Positions 36,950 through 45,049 of a DNA stretch of 53,204 bases are shown piece after piece. Position numbers and translations under genes: made by a program. The notes under the pieces are model-generated. The model was not told the DNA's origin. It did no database searches and was given only the letters and a program-made list of their open reading frames with translations. This DNA is from an uncultured Bacteroides sp. (GTDB taxonomy: Bacteria; Bacteroidota; Bacteroidia; Bacteroidales; Bacteroidaceae). The DNA is taken from positions 1-53,204 of the forward strand of contig CAUHML010000017.1 of assembly GCA_959606905.1 (NCBI GenBank), in the 5' to 3' direction. Each line of letters opens with the position of its first letter. The stretch's first letter is position 1.

Positions 36950-39454
36950 TCAATCAAAATCTACTACTGTGATTCCGGCACCTCCGAACTGCACATGCTC
37001 GTCGGCATAATGGCGGATACTCGGTACGGTGGACAGATATTGGCGAATGAGTGTACGAAGGATTCCTGTTCCTGTTCCGTGAAGAATACGTACACGGTCC
37101 ATGCCGACCAATATGGCATCGTCAATAAAATAAGTGACTGCTTGCAACGCTTCGTCTCCGCGCATCCCACGCACATCGATATCTTGTTTGAAACTAAGTT
37201 TCTTTTCGTACATCTGGTCATGTGTCTGGCTGCTGACAAAGGAGCTTTTGGCCATGCTTTCCGTCTTGGGGGCCGCGTTGGAGCGTTCGAGACGGTCCAA
37301 CTTGACGGTTGTCTTGATACTTCCGAAGGCGACGATTGCATTCTTGCCACTGATTTCCATTACCTGCCCGACGCTGGTCTGGCCTTTAATTTTCACATTT
37401 TCGCCAACGGAGATAGGAGCCACTTTAGGAGTAGCGGTTGTTGAGGAACTTGCCGCTTTCTGCTCGTTCTTTTTATTCTTCTTCCGTTCCTGTTTCTCTT
37501 TCAGTTTCTCCATTTTCCGAGCCATTTTTTCTTCTTGTTCCTTGGAAGCCAATGCATCCAAAGAAGTACGGAAGTCAGTTAGCTCCTGACGGGCCATGCG
37601 GGTCTTTTCTTTTTCTGCCTGTGCCTCTTTAATGGTACGGATCGTATTTTCAATACGGGCATTCGATTCCTGTAACATTCGTTCCGCTTCCTCTTTAGCC
37701 TGCCGGATAATCTCTTTTCGTGATTTTTGCAGTTCTTCCATTTCAGTCTGATAGCGGGCGATCGTTTCTTCCATGTGCTTCTCCCGTTGGCGGATCGTTT
37801 GGCGTTTCCCTTCCCAGTAACGTTTGTCGCGCACGATATCCTGAAGATATTTGTCGGCATTGATGTACTCGCTCCCTACAATTTCCGAGGCGTCAGCGAT
37901 TACATCTTCCGGCAATCCGATTTTCCGTGCGATCTCTACAGCAAAGGAGCTTCCCGGGTTACCGATCTGCAATTGGAAGAGTGCCTGCATTAAATGGCGG
38001 TCGTAAAGCATGGCGCCGTTGACTACGCCTTCATGGTCTTCTGCAAAATGCTTCAGATTTTGGTAGTGGGTGGTAATCACTCCGAAAGTCCTTTTCTGGT
38101 TGAAACGTTTCAGTACAGCTTCGGCAATGGCACCTCCAATCTGCGGCTCCGTACCTCCTCCGAACTCATCAATCAGGATGAGGCTACGTTCATTGCAACT
38201 TTTCATCATTATCTTCATATTGGTGAGGTGAGAGGAGTAGGTACTCAAATCGTCTTCGATAGACTGTTCATCACCGATATCTATGAAAATGCTGCTGAAT
38301 ATACCTGCATGACTGCGTTCGTGCATCGGAATCAACATGCCGCATTGTAACATATATTGCAATAAGCCTACCGTTTTCAGACAGACTGATTTACCTCCGG
38401 CATTCGGACCGGAGATAATGAGAATACGCTGTTTCTTGTTTAATTCTATGTCCAAAGGTACGACCTTTTTCCCATGCTTGGCTAGCGACAGTTGTAACAA
38501 GGGATGTACGGCCATAGTCCAGTCCAGTAACTGTTCATTTTCTATGGCGGGTTTCAGACTGTTGGTCTGTATGGCGAAATAACTTTTCGCACGGATAAAA
38601 TCAATTTCTGCCAAAAATTCATACGACTGGAGTATCTCCGGAATAGACGGGCGCAACACATTGGAGAATTCCGTCAGGATACGGATAATTTCCCGTCTTT
38701 CGTCTCCTTCGAGTTCGCGGACGCGGTTGTTTGCTTCTACAACCTCCGCCGGTTCGATAAATACGGTTTTTCCGCTTGCCGATTCATCGTGGACGATTCC
38801 TTTAATCTTACGTTTGAGGCCCGGAGCGACAGGGATAACCAGGCGACCGTCGCGCATGGTAGGGGCTACGTCCTTATCTACATATCCTTCGGATTGCGCA
38901 CTGCGCAGAATACTGTTCAACGAGCGGGAAATACTTCCCATTGTATTGGCTAATTCTCTGCGGATACGAGCCAGTTCTGTAGAAGCATTATCTTTTATCT
39001 TTCCATATTTATTGAGGATACCGTCTATTTTTCCAATCAATTGGGGGAATACGGCAATGTCTCCCGCCAGTCGTTTCAGACTGGGGTAGGGGCTATCACT
39101 TTCTTCTTCGTCTTCATTGTTCCGATGCAGGAAACGGACGATATCACGAATGGTCTCTAGTGAACGGCGCAAGTCGAATAATTCCTGTTCGTCCAGATAC
39201 ATTCCTTCTATCCGTACCCGTTTCAGTGAAGGGCGGACATCGAAAAAAAATTGGTCGGGAAATCCGTCCTCTTCTTGAATGATGCGAACAAACTCGGTTA
39301 CTTGGTTTAAATTCTCTTCTACTACTTCATATTGTTCGGAAAAGCCCATGTCTGAAACTTTTTCTTCGCCTAAAGTGCTAAGACACTTGTCTTTCAGTAA
39401 CTGCCTTATCTGGTCGAATCCTATCTTTTGCTCAAAATTTTGAGGGTATATCAT
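36950..39454 (-). CDS. mutS2: MutS2 endonuclease / ribosome-rescue ATPase
   Basis: 834 residues from the ATG at 39454 (the frame is open to 39481, but MIYPQNFEQKIGFDQIR is the family start). Order: MutS core/lever helices (1-310), ATPase with Walker A GPNAGGKSVCLKT, Walker B LILIDEFGGGTEP and VITTHYQNLKHF, a long coiled coil (about 520-650, rich in Lys/Glu), and a C-terminal Smr nuclease domain (DVRGMRGDEALQAV, ILHGTGTGILRTLIRQYL). MutS2 proteins suppress recombination or split collided ribosomes. A -7 element lies at 39479-39486. Confidence 0.96.
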   Translation of the reverse strand: MIYPQNFEQKIGFDQIRQLLKDKCLSTLGEEKVSDMGFSEQYEVVEENLNQVTEFVRIIQEEDGFPDQFFFDVRPSLKRVRIEGMYLDEQELFDLRRSLETIRDIVRFLHRNNEDEEESDSPYPSLKRLAGDIAVFPQLIGKIDGILNKYGKIKDNASTELARIRRELANTMGSISRSLNSILRSAQSEGYVDKDVAPTMRDGRLVIPVAPGLKRKIKGIVHDESASGKTVFIEPAEVVEANNRVRELEGDERREIIRILTEFSNVLRPSIPEILQSYEFLAEIDFIRAKSYFAIQTNSLKPAIENEQLLDWTMAVHPLLQLSLAKHGKKVVPLDIELNKKQRILIISGPNAGGKSVCLKTVGLLQYMLQCGMLIPMHERSHAGIFSSIFIDIGDEQSIEDDLSTYSSHLTNMKIMMKSCNERSLILIDEFGGGTEPQIGGAIAEAVLKRFNQKRTFGVITTHYQNLKHFAEDHEGVVNGAMLYDRHLMQALFQLQIGNPGSSFAVEIARKIGLPEDVIADASEIVGSEYINADKYLQDIVRDKRYWEGKRQTIRQREKHMEETIARYQTEMEELQKSRKEIIRQAKEEAERMLQESNARIENTIRTIKEAQAEKEKTRMARQELTDFRTSLDALASKEQEEKMARKMEKLKEKQERKKNKKNEQKAASSSTTATPKVAPISVGENVKIKGQTSVGQVMEISGKNAIVAFGSIKTTVKLDRLERSNAAPKTESMAKSSFVSSQTHDQMYEKKLSFKQDIDVRGMRGDEALQAVTYFIDDAILVGMDRVRILHGTGTGILRTLIRQYLSTVPSIRHYADEHVQFGGAGITVVDFD

Positions 39455-39478
39455 ATCTTTATTCCTTATAACTGGGCA

Positions 39479-39486
39479 CAAAAATA
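39479..39486 (-). promoter_or_regulatory. Predicted mutS2 promoter -7 element
   Basis: The minus strand reads TATTTTTG, matching TAnnTTTG, 25 bases upstream of the mutS2 ATG. No -33 TTTG was seen. Confidence 0.4.
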
Positions 39487-39516
39487 CGATTAATTCACGA
39501 AAAAAGTATCAGATTG

Positions 39517-39548
39517 TTTGCAGATTTAAAAATGATTCGTACCTTTGC
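39517..39548 (+). promoter_or_regulatory. tRNA-Ser promoter (-33 and -7 elements)
   Basis: TTTG at 39517-39520, a 19-base spacer, then TACCTTTG at 39540-39547 (followed by C) is an almost ideal Bacteroides promoter, 40 bases upstream of the tRNA. Confidence 0.75.
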
Positions 39549-39587
39549 ACCGCTTTCAACGGAAAGCACTTCTGATAAAGGAGTTTT

Positions 39588-39672
39588 GGAGAGGTGGCAG
39601 AGTGGTCGATTGCGGCGGTCTTGAAAACCGTTGTACCGCGAGGTACCCGGGGTTCGAATCCCTGTCTCTCCG
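39588..39672 (+). tRNA. tRNA-Ser (anticodon TGA)
   Basis: 85 bases, class II. The acceptor GGAGAGG pairs with TCTCTCC at the 3' end (last pair G-U), with discriminator G at 39672. The D arm contains AGAGTGGTCGATTGC, the anticodon stem-loop is CGGTCTTGAAAACCG with TGA as the anticodon, a long variable arm follows (TGTACCGCGAGGTAC), and the T arm is GGGGTTCGAATCCC. CCA is not encoded. Its 3' end is a classic integration site, and an AT-rich accessory region begins directly after it. Confidence 0.98.
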
Positions 39673-39707
39673 CAATAAACATTGATTGTCAGTGATTTAC
39701 GAGAGTT

Positions 39708-39752
39708 ACACCCAGTTTTACACCCTACAATGTAGAATTGGGTGTTTTTTGT
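39708..39752 (+). terminator. Terminator after tRNA-Ser
   Basis: ACACCCAGTT at 39708-39717 pairs with AATTGGGTGT at 39736-39745 (one G-U), followed by six Ts. A second ACACCC at 39720 offers an alternative pairing. Confidence 0.65.
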
Positions 39753-39905
39753 TTTATTTAACTATGCATTTAAACAGATTGTTTTTTATTTTGTGATTGG
39801 TTACGAGGTTGATTCGGCTATGTGTTGTTCTATGAAATAAAAAAGTAAAATTATTCCAACTTTTTAGCAACTGTTAATGAGTATGACAAAAATGGTAACT
39901 ATTCA

Positions 39906-40010
39906 GCGAAAAACGTTCCTGACTTTCAGATATTTATGAGAGGTTCAGTCTTATACACTGCTCAAAAATGCAGTTTTTCTACGGATTTAGCTGATATCAA
40001 AATCTGCAAA
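39906..40010. repeat. Left-edge short repeats shared with the right edge of the island
   Basis: GCGAAAAACGT (39906-39916) and CAAAATCTGCAAA (39998-40010) recur in the same order and orientation at 51036-51046 and 51066-51078. The remainder of 39753-40063 shows no supported gene, only A/T-rich sequence with short open frames. Confidence 0.5.
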
Positions 40011-40063
40011 ACGTTGATTATCAATATTGTTTATTTTGCGGATTCGCTGAATAGTTATTAAAA

Positions 40064-41725
40064 ATGAAAGTTAAAGATATGAATAACAAACAGCATGTTC
40101 AATTGACAAAAGTTACTGATTACGATTTTGTTTCAGCAGAGAAGGACAAATATGGGGTTTTTTATAGTCGTGATGGTTTACGATTAATTGATGTTGATAA
40201 TAAAACTTTTTCTTGTAGAGAATATAGAATAAAAGAAAGTGTTAAGATTATCTGTGATTATGCTTTTGCAGGTTGTTCTACTATTATTAATGTTATTATA
40301 CCTGATTCTGTAGAGGTAATAGGGGAAAGAGCTTTTAGCGGCTGTTTTTTCTTAAGAGAAGTTTCTTTGGGTAATTCAGTTAAGATTATTAAGGAGTTTG
40401 CTTTTAAAGATTGTAAAGCATTGCTGGAACTTAAACTACCTGAATCTTTAGAAGAAATAGGACTAATGGCTTTTTCATATACGAGTTTGAAAGAAATTGT
40501 ACTTCCGAAATCTTTGTTAAAAATAACAGGAAATCCCATAGTATACAATAAAGTTAAATTTGTGAATAATTCTCCTAATTTTACTGTTGAAAATGAGAAT
40601 TTGTTTACTAAGAATAAGCGTGTTCTTATTTCTTTTCAGTCTAATGTGACTTCTTATATTATTCCTAAAAGTGTAGTTGCAATAAGTGGTTATGCTTTTT
40701 GGTATTGCTCTGATTTGGAATTAATTACAATTTCGCCAACAGTCAAATGGATGGGAGAGAATCCTTTTGCATATACAAAAGCAATAATTGAGAATCTATC
40801 TGAAAATTTTATTCTTGAAAATAATCTGCTTCTGACTAAAGATGGGTCCTCGCTTATTGGTTGTTATTCTAATTATAAGATAATTAACGTACCTGCTTCT
40901 GTGAATGTTATAAAGAGGAATGCTTTTTTTAGAAGTGAGGTAGTTGAAGTAGTGTTGCCCGATTTTGTAGAAAGAATTGAGGATAATGCGTTTGAAAGTT
41001 GTATTACTTTGCAGAAAATAAATTTGCCTGAATCTATAAAATATTTAGGTAATGGAGTCTTTTATGGTTGTTCATCATTACAGAATATGAAGCTTCCTCA
41101 ATATTTAATTTATTGTGGTAGCTCTGTTTTTTCTAAATGTAGTTCGTTACAAACTATTGAACTTCCTATATCAATGAAGTCCATTAATAAGAGTATGTTT
41201 TCTGGCTGTTCTAGCTTGAAAAATATTTTAATTCCTAGTTCTGTGACAAGAATAGGTAGGGCGGCTTTCTATCAATGTAAATCTTTCAAGGAAATTATAA
41301 TTCCTAAATCAGTACAATACATAGACCGATTAGCATTTAGATACTGTAGGAATCTGAAAGCTGTATATATTCCAGATTCTGTTAAACGTATAGGGATGTA
41401 CGCTTTTAGTGATTGTCAGGAAATTACAACAGTAAGGAGAGGAAGAAGTATTTATCGAGAATATGAATCAATGGGTCTTATAGCTACACCTCCGGGTAAT
41501 AAAGAAAAAATTGAACGGATGTTGCCTAAATATTTGCATGATATTATTAAAGAGTTAACATATAAAGAATTTATTAATTGTAATATGCAGTTATACGAGA
41601 ATATAAAGACAGAAAGGGAGTATGATTATAACTATTTAGATCGTGTAAAATGTCCAAGGTGTGGAGATTGGTATTATGTGGATGATGGAGTTTGTGATAC
41701 TTGTGGCTATCCTTGGAATGAATGA
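40064..41725 (+). CDS. Cytoplasmic BspA-like leucine-rich-repeat protein with C-terminal zinc ribbon
   Basis: 553 residues. From about residue 50 to 470 it is made of LRR_5 repeats of about 23 residues (IPDSVEVIGERAFSGC, LPESLEEIGLMAFSYTSL, IPSSVTRIGRAAFYQCKS, IPDSVKRIGMYAFSDCQ). No signal peptide or sorting domain is visible, unlike most BspA-like proteins, which are exported. The last 30 residues form a zinc-ribbon-like CPRCGDWYYVDDGVCDTCG (two CxxC pairs). Base composition is clearly more AT-rich than the core genes upstream. Function unknown; the repeats suggest protein or ligand binding. Alternative start at the sixth residue (ATG 40079). Confidence 0.82.
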   Translation: MKVKDMNNKQHVQLTKVTDYDFVSAEKDKYGVFYSRDGLRLIDVDNKTFSCREYRIKESVKIICDYAFAGCSTIINVIIPDSVEVIGERAFSGCFFLREVSLGNSVKIIKEFAFKDCKALLELKLPESLEEIGLMAFSYTSLKEIVLPKSLLKITGNPIVYNKVKFVNNSPNFTVENENLFTKNKRVLISFQSNVTSYIIPKSVVAISGYAFWYCSDLELITISPTVKWMGENPFAYTKAIIENLSENFILENNLLLTKDGSSLIGCYSNYKIINVPASVNVIKRNAFFRSEVVEVVLPDFVERIEDNAFESCITLQKINLPESIKYLGNGVFYGCSSLQNMKLPQYLIYCGSSVFSKCSSLQTIELPISMKSINKSMFSGCSSLKNILIPSSVTRIGRAAFYQCKSFKEIIIPKSVQYIDRLAFRYCRNLKAVYIPDSVKRIGMYAFSDCQEITTVRRGRSIYREYESMGLIATPPGNKEKIERMLPKYLHDIIKELTYKEFINCNMQLYENIKTEREYDYNYLDRVKCPRCGDWYYVDDGVCDTCGYPWNE

Positions 41726-41747
41726 ATTTGTGAAATATTTGTATAGA

Positions 41748-41783
41748 AAAAGAGGTGAGCAATGCTTCACCTCTTTTGTTTTT
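41748..41783 (+). terminator. Terminator after the LRR-zinc ribbon gene
   Basis: AAAGAGGTGA-type 11-bp stem (41748-41758 with 41767-41777) is followed by a T-rich run, 23 bases past the stop codon. Confidence 0.8.
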
Positions 41784-42448
41784 TACTGGTAATAAAAAGT
41801 TATAAAGATGTCACGTAACTATTTTACTAGGGTGTCAATAGCTTCTTTATGTTCTATGTACCAAACCATTGCTTTGATTAGAGACTTCAACATAGCCTTG
41901 CAATGGGGAAGATGCTATGTGAGTCTTCTTTTTATATTCATATTTAAAGAATTTTTTAAACAGTAACATTACTGCTTACTCTACAGTAGCAAATGTAATA
42001 CAAATAGAATAAATATTGTTGTTTTTACGGAAGAATTTGACAATAATGATAATCTGTTTTTTGTTTTTGATATAAAAAAACTATAGTTTACCCCCCTTTT
42101 TTAGTCTGTTTTCCTCTTTTTTGGGGTGGCTTACACCCAGATTTTCTTTAAGTTCCTGAAACTTCATTATAAACCATTCGAGTATGGGGGCGACATGGTC
42201 GTCGATTTATTGATGATGATGTTCTTACGGTTCAAGTAGATTTTAGGGAAAAACTTGTTTTAGAGCTTCAAAAGCTATTTTTTATTTCAATATGTGCCAT
42301 TAAAATTCGTACTTTTGCATACGAAGAGTTTGAAGGTTACGCAACACACAGAAAAATAAAGTAGCTGATAATTAATTCGTAATCTATTACTACTATGAGT
42401 TGGTAACTGCAATTTATTTTCAATCACTTAAACATTTTGTAATTTTAT
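41784..42448. other. AT-rich intergenic region with a promoter and no clear gene
   Basis: No convincing gene. The plus strand has a start-less open frame at 42173-42361 (VWGRHGRRFIDDDVLTVQVD) that looks like decayed coding sequence, and the minus strand a possible 24-residue ORF at 41819-41893; neither can be assigned. A -7 element TACTTTTG followed by C lies at 42310-42317 and could drive the gene at 42449, leaving a leader of about 125 bases. Confidence 0.4.
42310..42317 (+). promoter_or_regulatory. Predicted promoter -7 element for the Rossmann-domain gene
   Basis: TACTTTTG followed by C matches TAnnTTTG. No -33 TTG was seen at the usual distance. Confidence 0.45.
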
Positions 42449-44119
42449 ATGACAACATATAAACAACCAGAGAAAGATAAATCTCGTGTCTTATTATGGA
42501 ATCATGCTGTAGAATCGCTGACTTCTCTCAGGGATAGTAATCGCATCTTGAATACAACCTATATGGAGCATTTGTGGCTGTATTGTCAGCAGCAATTAAA
42601 TGAAAAACTAGATATTGAAGCTTTTATTCAGTGGAAGCAATATGCAGATATTTGTTACCAGACCAAGAAGCCAGAAGAACTCAAGATTGCTTTCTTCTGC
42701 GGTAATGAACCAGAGAATGATGTAAAACATTTGCTTGGGTTAGGTGTAAGAATAGAGAATATCTATGCTTTTGAATGTGATTCAAATTTGTTTAATCTGG
42801 CTGTAAAATCACTCCATAATACATATCCTTTACTAAAAATTTACAAGGGTAAGATTGAAGTCTTTGCAGAATTACAGAATACGAAATTTGATATTGTTTA
42901 TCTTGATTTTACTGGGAGTTTATTTAAAGAGTATAAGGTCGTATTAAAGATGTTGGACTTGAATGCTCTCAATGATATGAGTATTCTTGCTATCAATACA
43001 ACATATCCAGATAAAACTGAAGAGAATATTGAAATACTTACCAATTTTTTCTATAATGATACTTTTTTCGAATCGTCTGTTCTGACAAGCAATGATACTG
43101 AGGAGGAAAATAGTAAGGTTCAAAGAGCGGAAGGTTGTGATGCGCTGGGTATCGATATTGAAAATTTAAGGTCAATTATTGATATGAATTTTGAAAATGC
43201 ATATTCTGCATTTCAAACAGCTTTAATAATTGATTATGCCAATAGACATAAACCTGCGTATGAAGTTTTTAAGCAAGATATGCTTTCAAAAAGACTAATC
43301 AATAGTAAAGTAATAGCAAAAAAGGAGGATTTTTTTCGGAATTTTCATGATGTGCTTATTCAAGAGTCTTTTATGGATGGCCAACGTTTACCCTCTAATC
43401 AATATTTAGAAGATGAATTTATTGAAAAACTTAGTAATGGAACCAAAAGATCTCGACTAGAATGTATAAAAATAGCAGAGGTTTTCTTGCAGTCTCCATA
43501 TAGCCATTCATTACCTGTTTGGAATAAAATAGAGGAACATATAAAGCATGGTGCCAGTAGTGATAATGATATTGATGATGAATATATAGATGTAGATTTT
43601 AAACAAGTTGTGACACCTGAGGTCAATCAGGTGATATCAGAGATTAATAACTGGTTCTATGGGCAATGTCGTTTTTGTGATGTACCAATGGCACATCTTT
43701 GGCTTGAATTACTTTTGTTTCATTATGGACACCCATATCATACAAATATCGGTAATCATAAACGCTATTCGTATACAGCGAAAAAAAGAAAAATGTGCTT
43801 AGATATATTTACATTAGATAAATGTCGTACCCTCTATGACTGGATTCCGATGCTTGAATACTTTATTTATGATATGCAGGATAATAACCGACAGATGATT
43901 ACGCGAATGTGTATTGATGCAATTGGTAAGCAACTTTTGCATATTGTTGATGAGATTTTTGAGGGTTCTGCATTGGTTGGCATTAATGAATTTGAATGGT
44001 CAATCAATAAAGAGCTCCCCAATAGAGAAGAAATATCCGTTAAAAAGAATCAAGAAAATATTTTTTTACGTATGATAAAGACTCTTAGGGATAAATTTAG
44101 AAAAATCAGAATATTTTAA
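42449..44119 (+). CDS. Uncharacterised protein with an N-terminal methyltransferase-like Rossmann segment
   Basis: 556 residues, no signal peptide or membrane helix. Residues about 75-200 look like a class I methyltransferase or related Rossmann domain: LKIAFFCGNEPENDVKHLLGLG (shown here in part as IAFFCGNEPEND), IENIYAFECDSNLFNLAVKSL with an acidic residue ending beta-2, then FDIVYLDFTGSL where motif IV of methyltransferases lies, and SILAINTTYPD. Residues 200-556 are helical, with HYGHPYHTNIGNHKRYSYTAKKRKM and DWIPMLEYFIYDMQDN, and match no family I recognise. AT-rich, within an island of defence-type genes, so a nucleic-acid-modifying or nucleotide-sensing role is possible but unproven. 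Confidence 0.75.
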   Translation: MTTYKQPEKDKSRVLLWNHAVESLTSLRDSNRILNTTYMEHLWLYCQQQLNEKLDIEAFIQWKQYADICYQTKKPEELKIAFFCGNEPENDVKHLLGLGVRIENIYAFECDSNLFNLAVKSLHNTYPLLKIYKGKIEVFAELQNTKFDIVYLDFTGSLFKEYKVVLKMLDLNALNDMSILAINTTYPDKTEENIEILTNFFYNDTFFESSVLTSNDTEEENSKVQRAEGCDALGIDIENLRSIIDMNFENAYSAFQTALIIDYANRHKPAYEVFKQDMLSKRLINSKVIAKKEDFFRNFHDVLIQESFMDGQRLPSNQYLEDEFIEKLSNGTKRSRLECIKIAEVFLQSPYSHSLPVWNKIEEHIKHGASSDNDIDDEYIDVDFKQVVTPEVNQVISEINNWFYGQCRFCDVPMAHLWLELLLFHYGHPYHTNIGNHKRYSYTAKKRKMCLDIFTLDKCRTLYDWIPMLEYFIYDMQDNNRQMITRMCIDAIGKQLLHIVDEIFEGSALVGINEFEWSINKELPNREEISVKKNQENIFLRMIKTLRDKFRKIRIF

Positions 44120-44269
44120 TCTCAACATTAATGTATGAAAATGTGCGTTATAAAGTTATGCAGTGTGTATCCTTTGTCTCAGATTGGCATACTGTATCGG
44201 GACTAAACTGCTTTGGGACAAAAACAATAACTCTTTATAATAATACTTGAAGTAGCGAAAGCCACCGGA

Positions 44270-44839
44270 GTGGAACAGGATAAGAATCACCATGATTTCA
44301 ACATCGCTAATGCCGTTTTGCTTGTTACGAAACTTTTCCTTTTGTATGTTTTTAACTATACAGGTTATAATATGCGGAAGGACTTCGAAGTAACAAAGAA
44401 AAGTTCTCGTAATGGAATAGAGTTTTTCAGAGCATTAGGTTGTAGTGACTTTGAGTTGGAACTTTTCAAAAATTTCTATTTCTCTCGAACACGAAAAAGT
44501 TTAGAGCATTATTATCCACAAGCCAAGGCTGGTGATAATATGCTAATTAATTTGCAAGATATAAATTGCTTTGGTAATTTTGCAATGATAGGTTCGGATG
44601 CAAACAGTTCTGGCTCCAACTGGAATCCCATTGATAAAAAGAATCGCTATCTTGATACAAAGTCAAACCAAGTAAGCGTTGCTTCTTTAAAGTTTAGAAT
44701 CATGTTACAAATATGCCAAGATAATTACGATGCTGGTATTAAAGATGATACCTTAAAACGTTCATTTGGATTAGAATGGAATGTTGATGATATGGTTCAA
44801 CATCAAGAGAAGATGCTTGAAATCATTATGAACTTATAA
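44270..44839 (+). pseudogene. Relic: C-terminal part of a GmrSD-like DUF262/DUF1524 protein
   Basis: 189 codons (GTG first; the frame is open from 44231). The DUF1524 HNH-like pattern is clear: SRTRKSLEHYYPQ with the catalytic-type His, then INCFGNFAMIGSDANSSGSNWNPIDKKN, the GN...N...K signature of the domain (given here in parts: INCFGNFAMIGSDANSS, NWNPIDKKN). Full-length proteins have about 550-650 residues with an N-terminal DUF262 ParB-like domain (DGxxR motif), all of which is missing. GmrSD proteins are type IV restriction enzymes against modified phage DNA. The segment is therefore a truncated remnant and not likely to be active. Confidence 0.7.
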
Positions 44840-44902
44840 TCACGCCTACGGGAAAATACATCGACAAGTAAAATATGATAATCTCGAAAGAACTTGCAGA
44901 AT

Positions 44903-45049
44903 ATGAATGATATAAAATCAGGTGTTTACACTTAGAAGGTTGAGTTGTTGCTCCGTCTCATCCCGATTGTAATGGATGAGCAGGTGTTTGCTATTCATGG
45001 TGGAGCACATACAGGATTTTCAATAGATAATGTGGGGAAATTGACATAA
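44903..45049 (+). pseudogene. Relic: N terminus of an AbiEii-type nucleotidyltransferase toxin
   Basis: ATG at 44903 reads MNDIKSGVYT, then TAG at 44933-44935, then in frame KVELLLRLIPIVMDEQVF and AIHGGA, which is the N-terminal signature of Bacteroides AbiEii toxins (LLRLxPxVxxExxFAxHGGTAIN, from memory). The similarity ends after AIHGG and the frame closes at 45049, directly before the STAND gene. Upstream, the frame ending TGA at 44908-44910 (ISKELAEYE) overlaps this ATG and could be the end of an AbiEi antitoxin relic. The remainder of the toxin gene is gone, probably displaced by the adjacent insertion. Confidence 0.6.

Noticed and set aside
39673..40063. Search for an integrase gene and a second copy of the tRNA-Ser 3' end
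   Set aside because: No integrase reading frame was found, and no duplicate of the tRNA 3' end was seen up to 53.2 kb, so a recent tRNA-targeted integrative element cannot be claimed.
41819..41893. Possible 24-residue minus-strand peptide (MLKSLIKAMVWYIEHKEAID...)
   Set aside because: It looks helical, but has no promoter, no recognised family and could occur by chance in AT-rich sequence.
42173..42361. Start-less open frame with VWGRHGRRFIDDDVLTVQVD
   Set aside because: No start codon, and it contains a promoter-like element; perhaps decayed coding sequence, but no family is recognisable.
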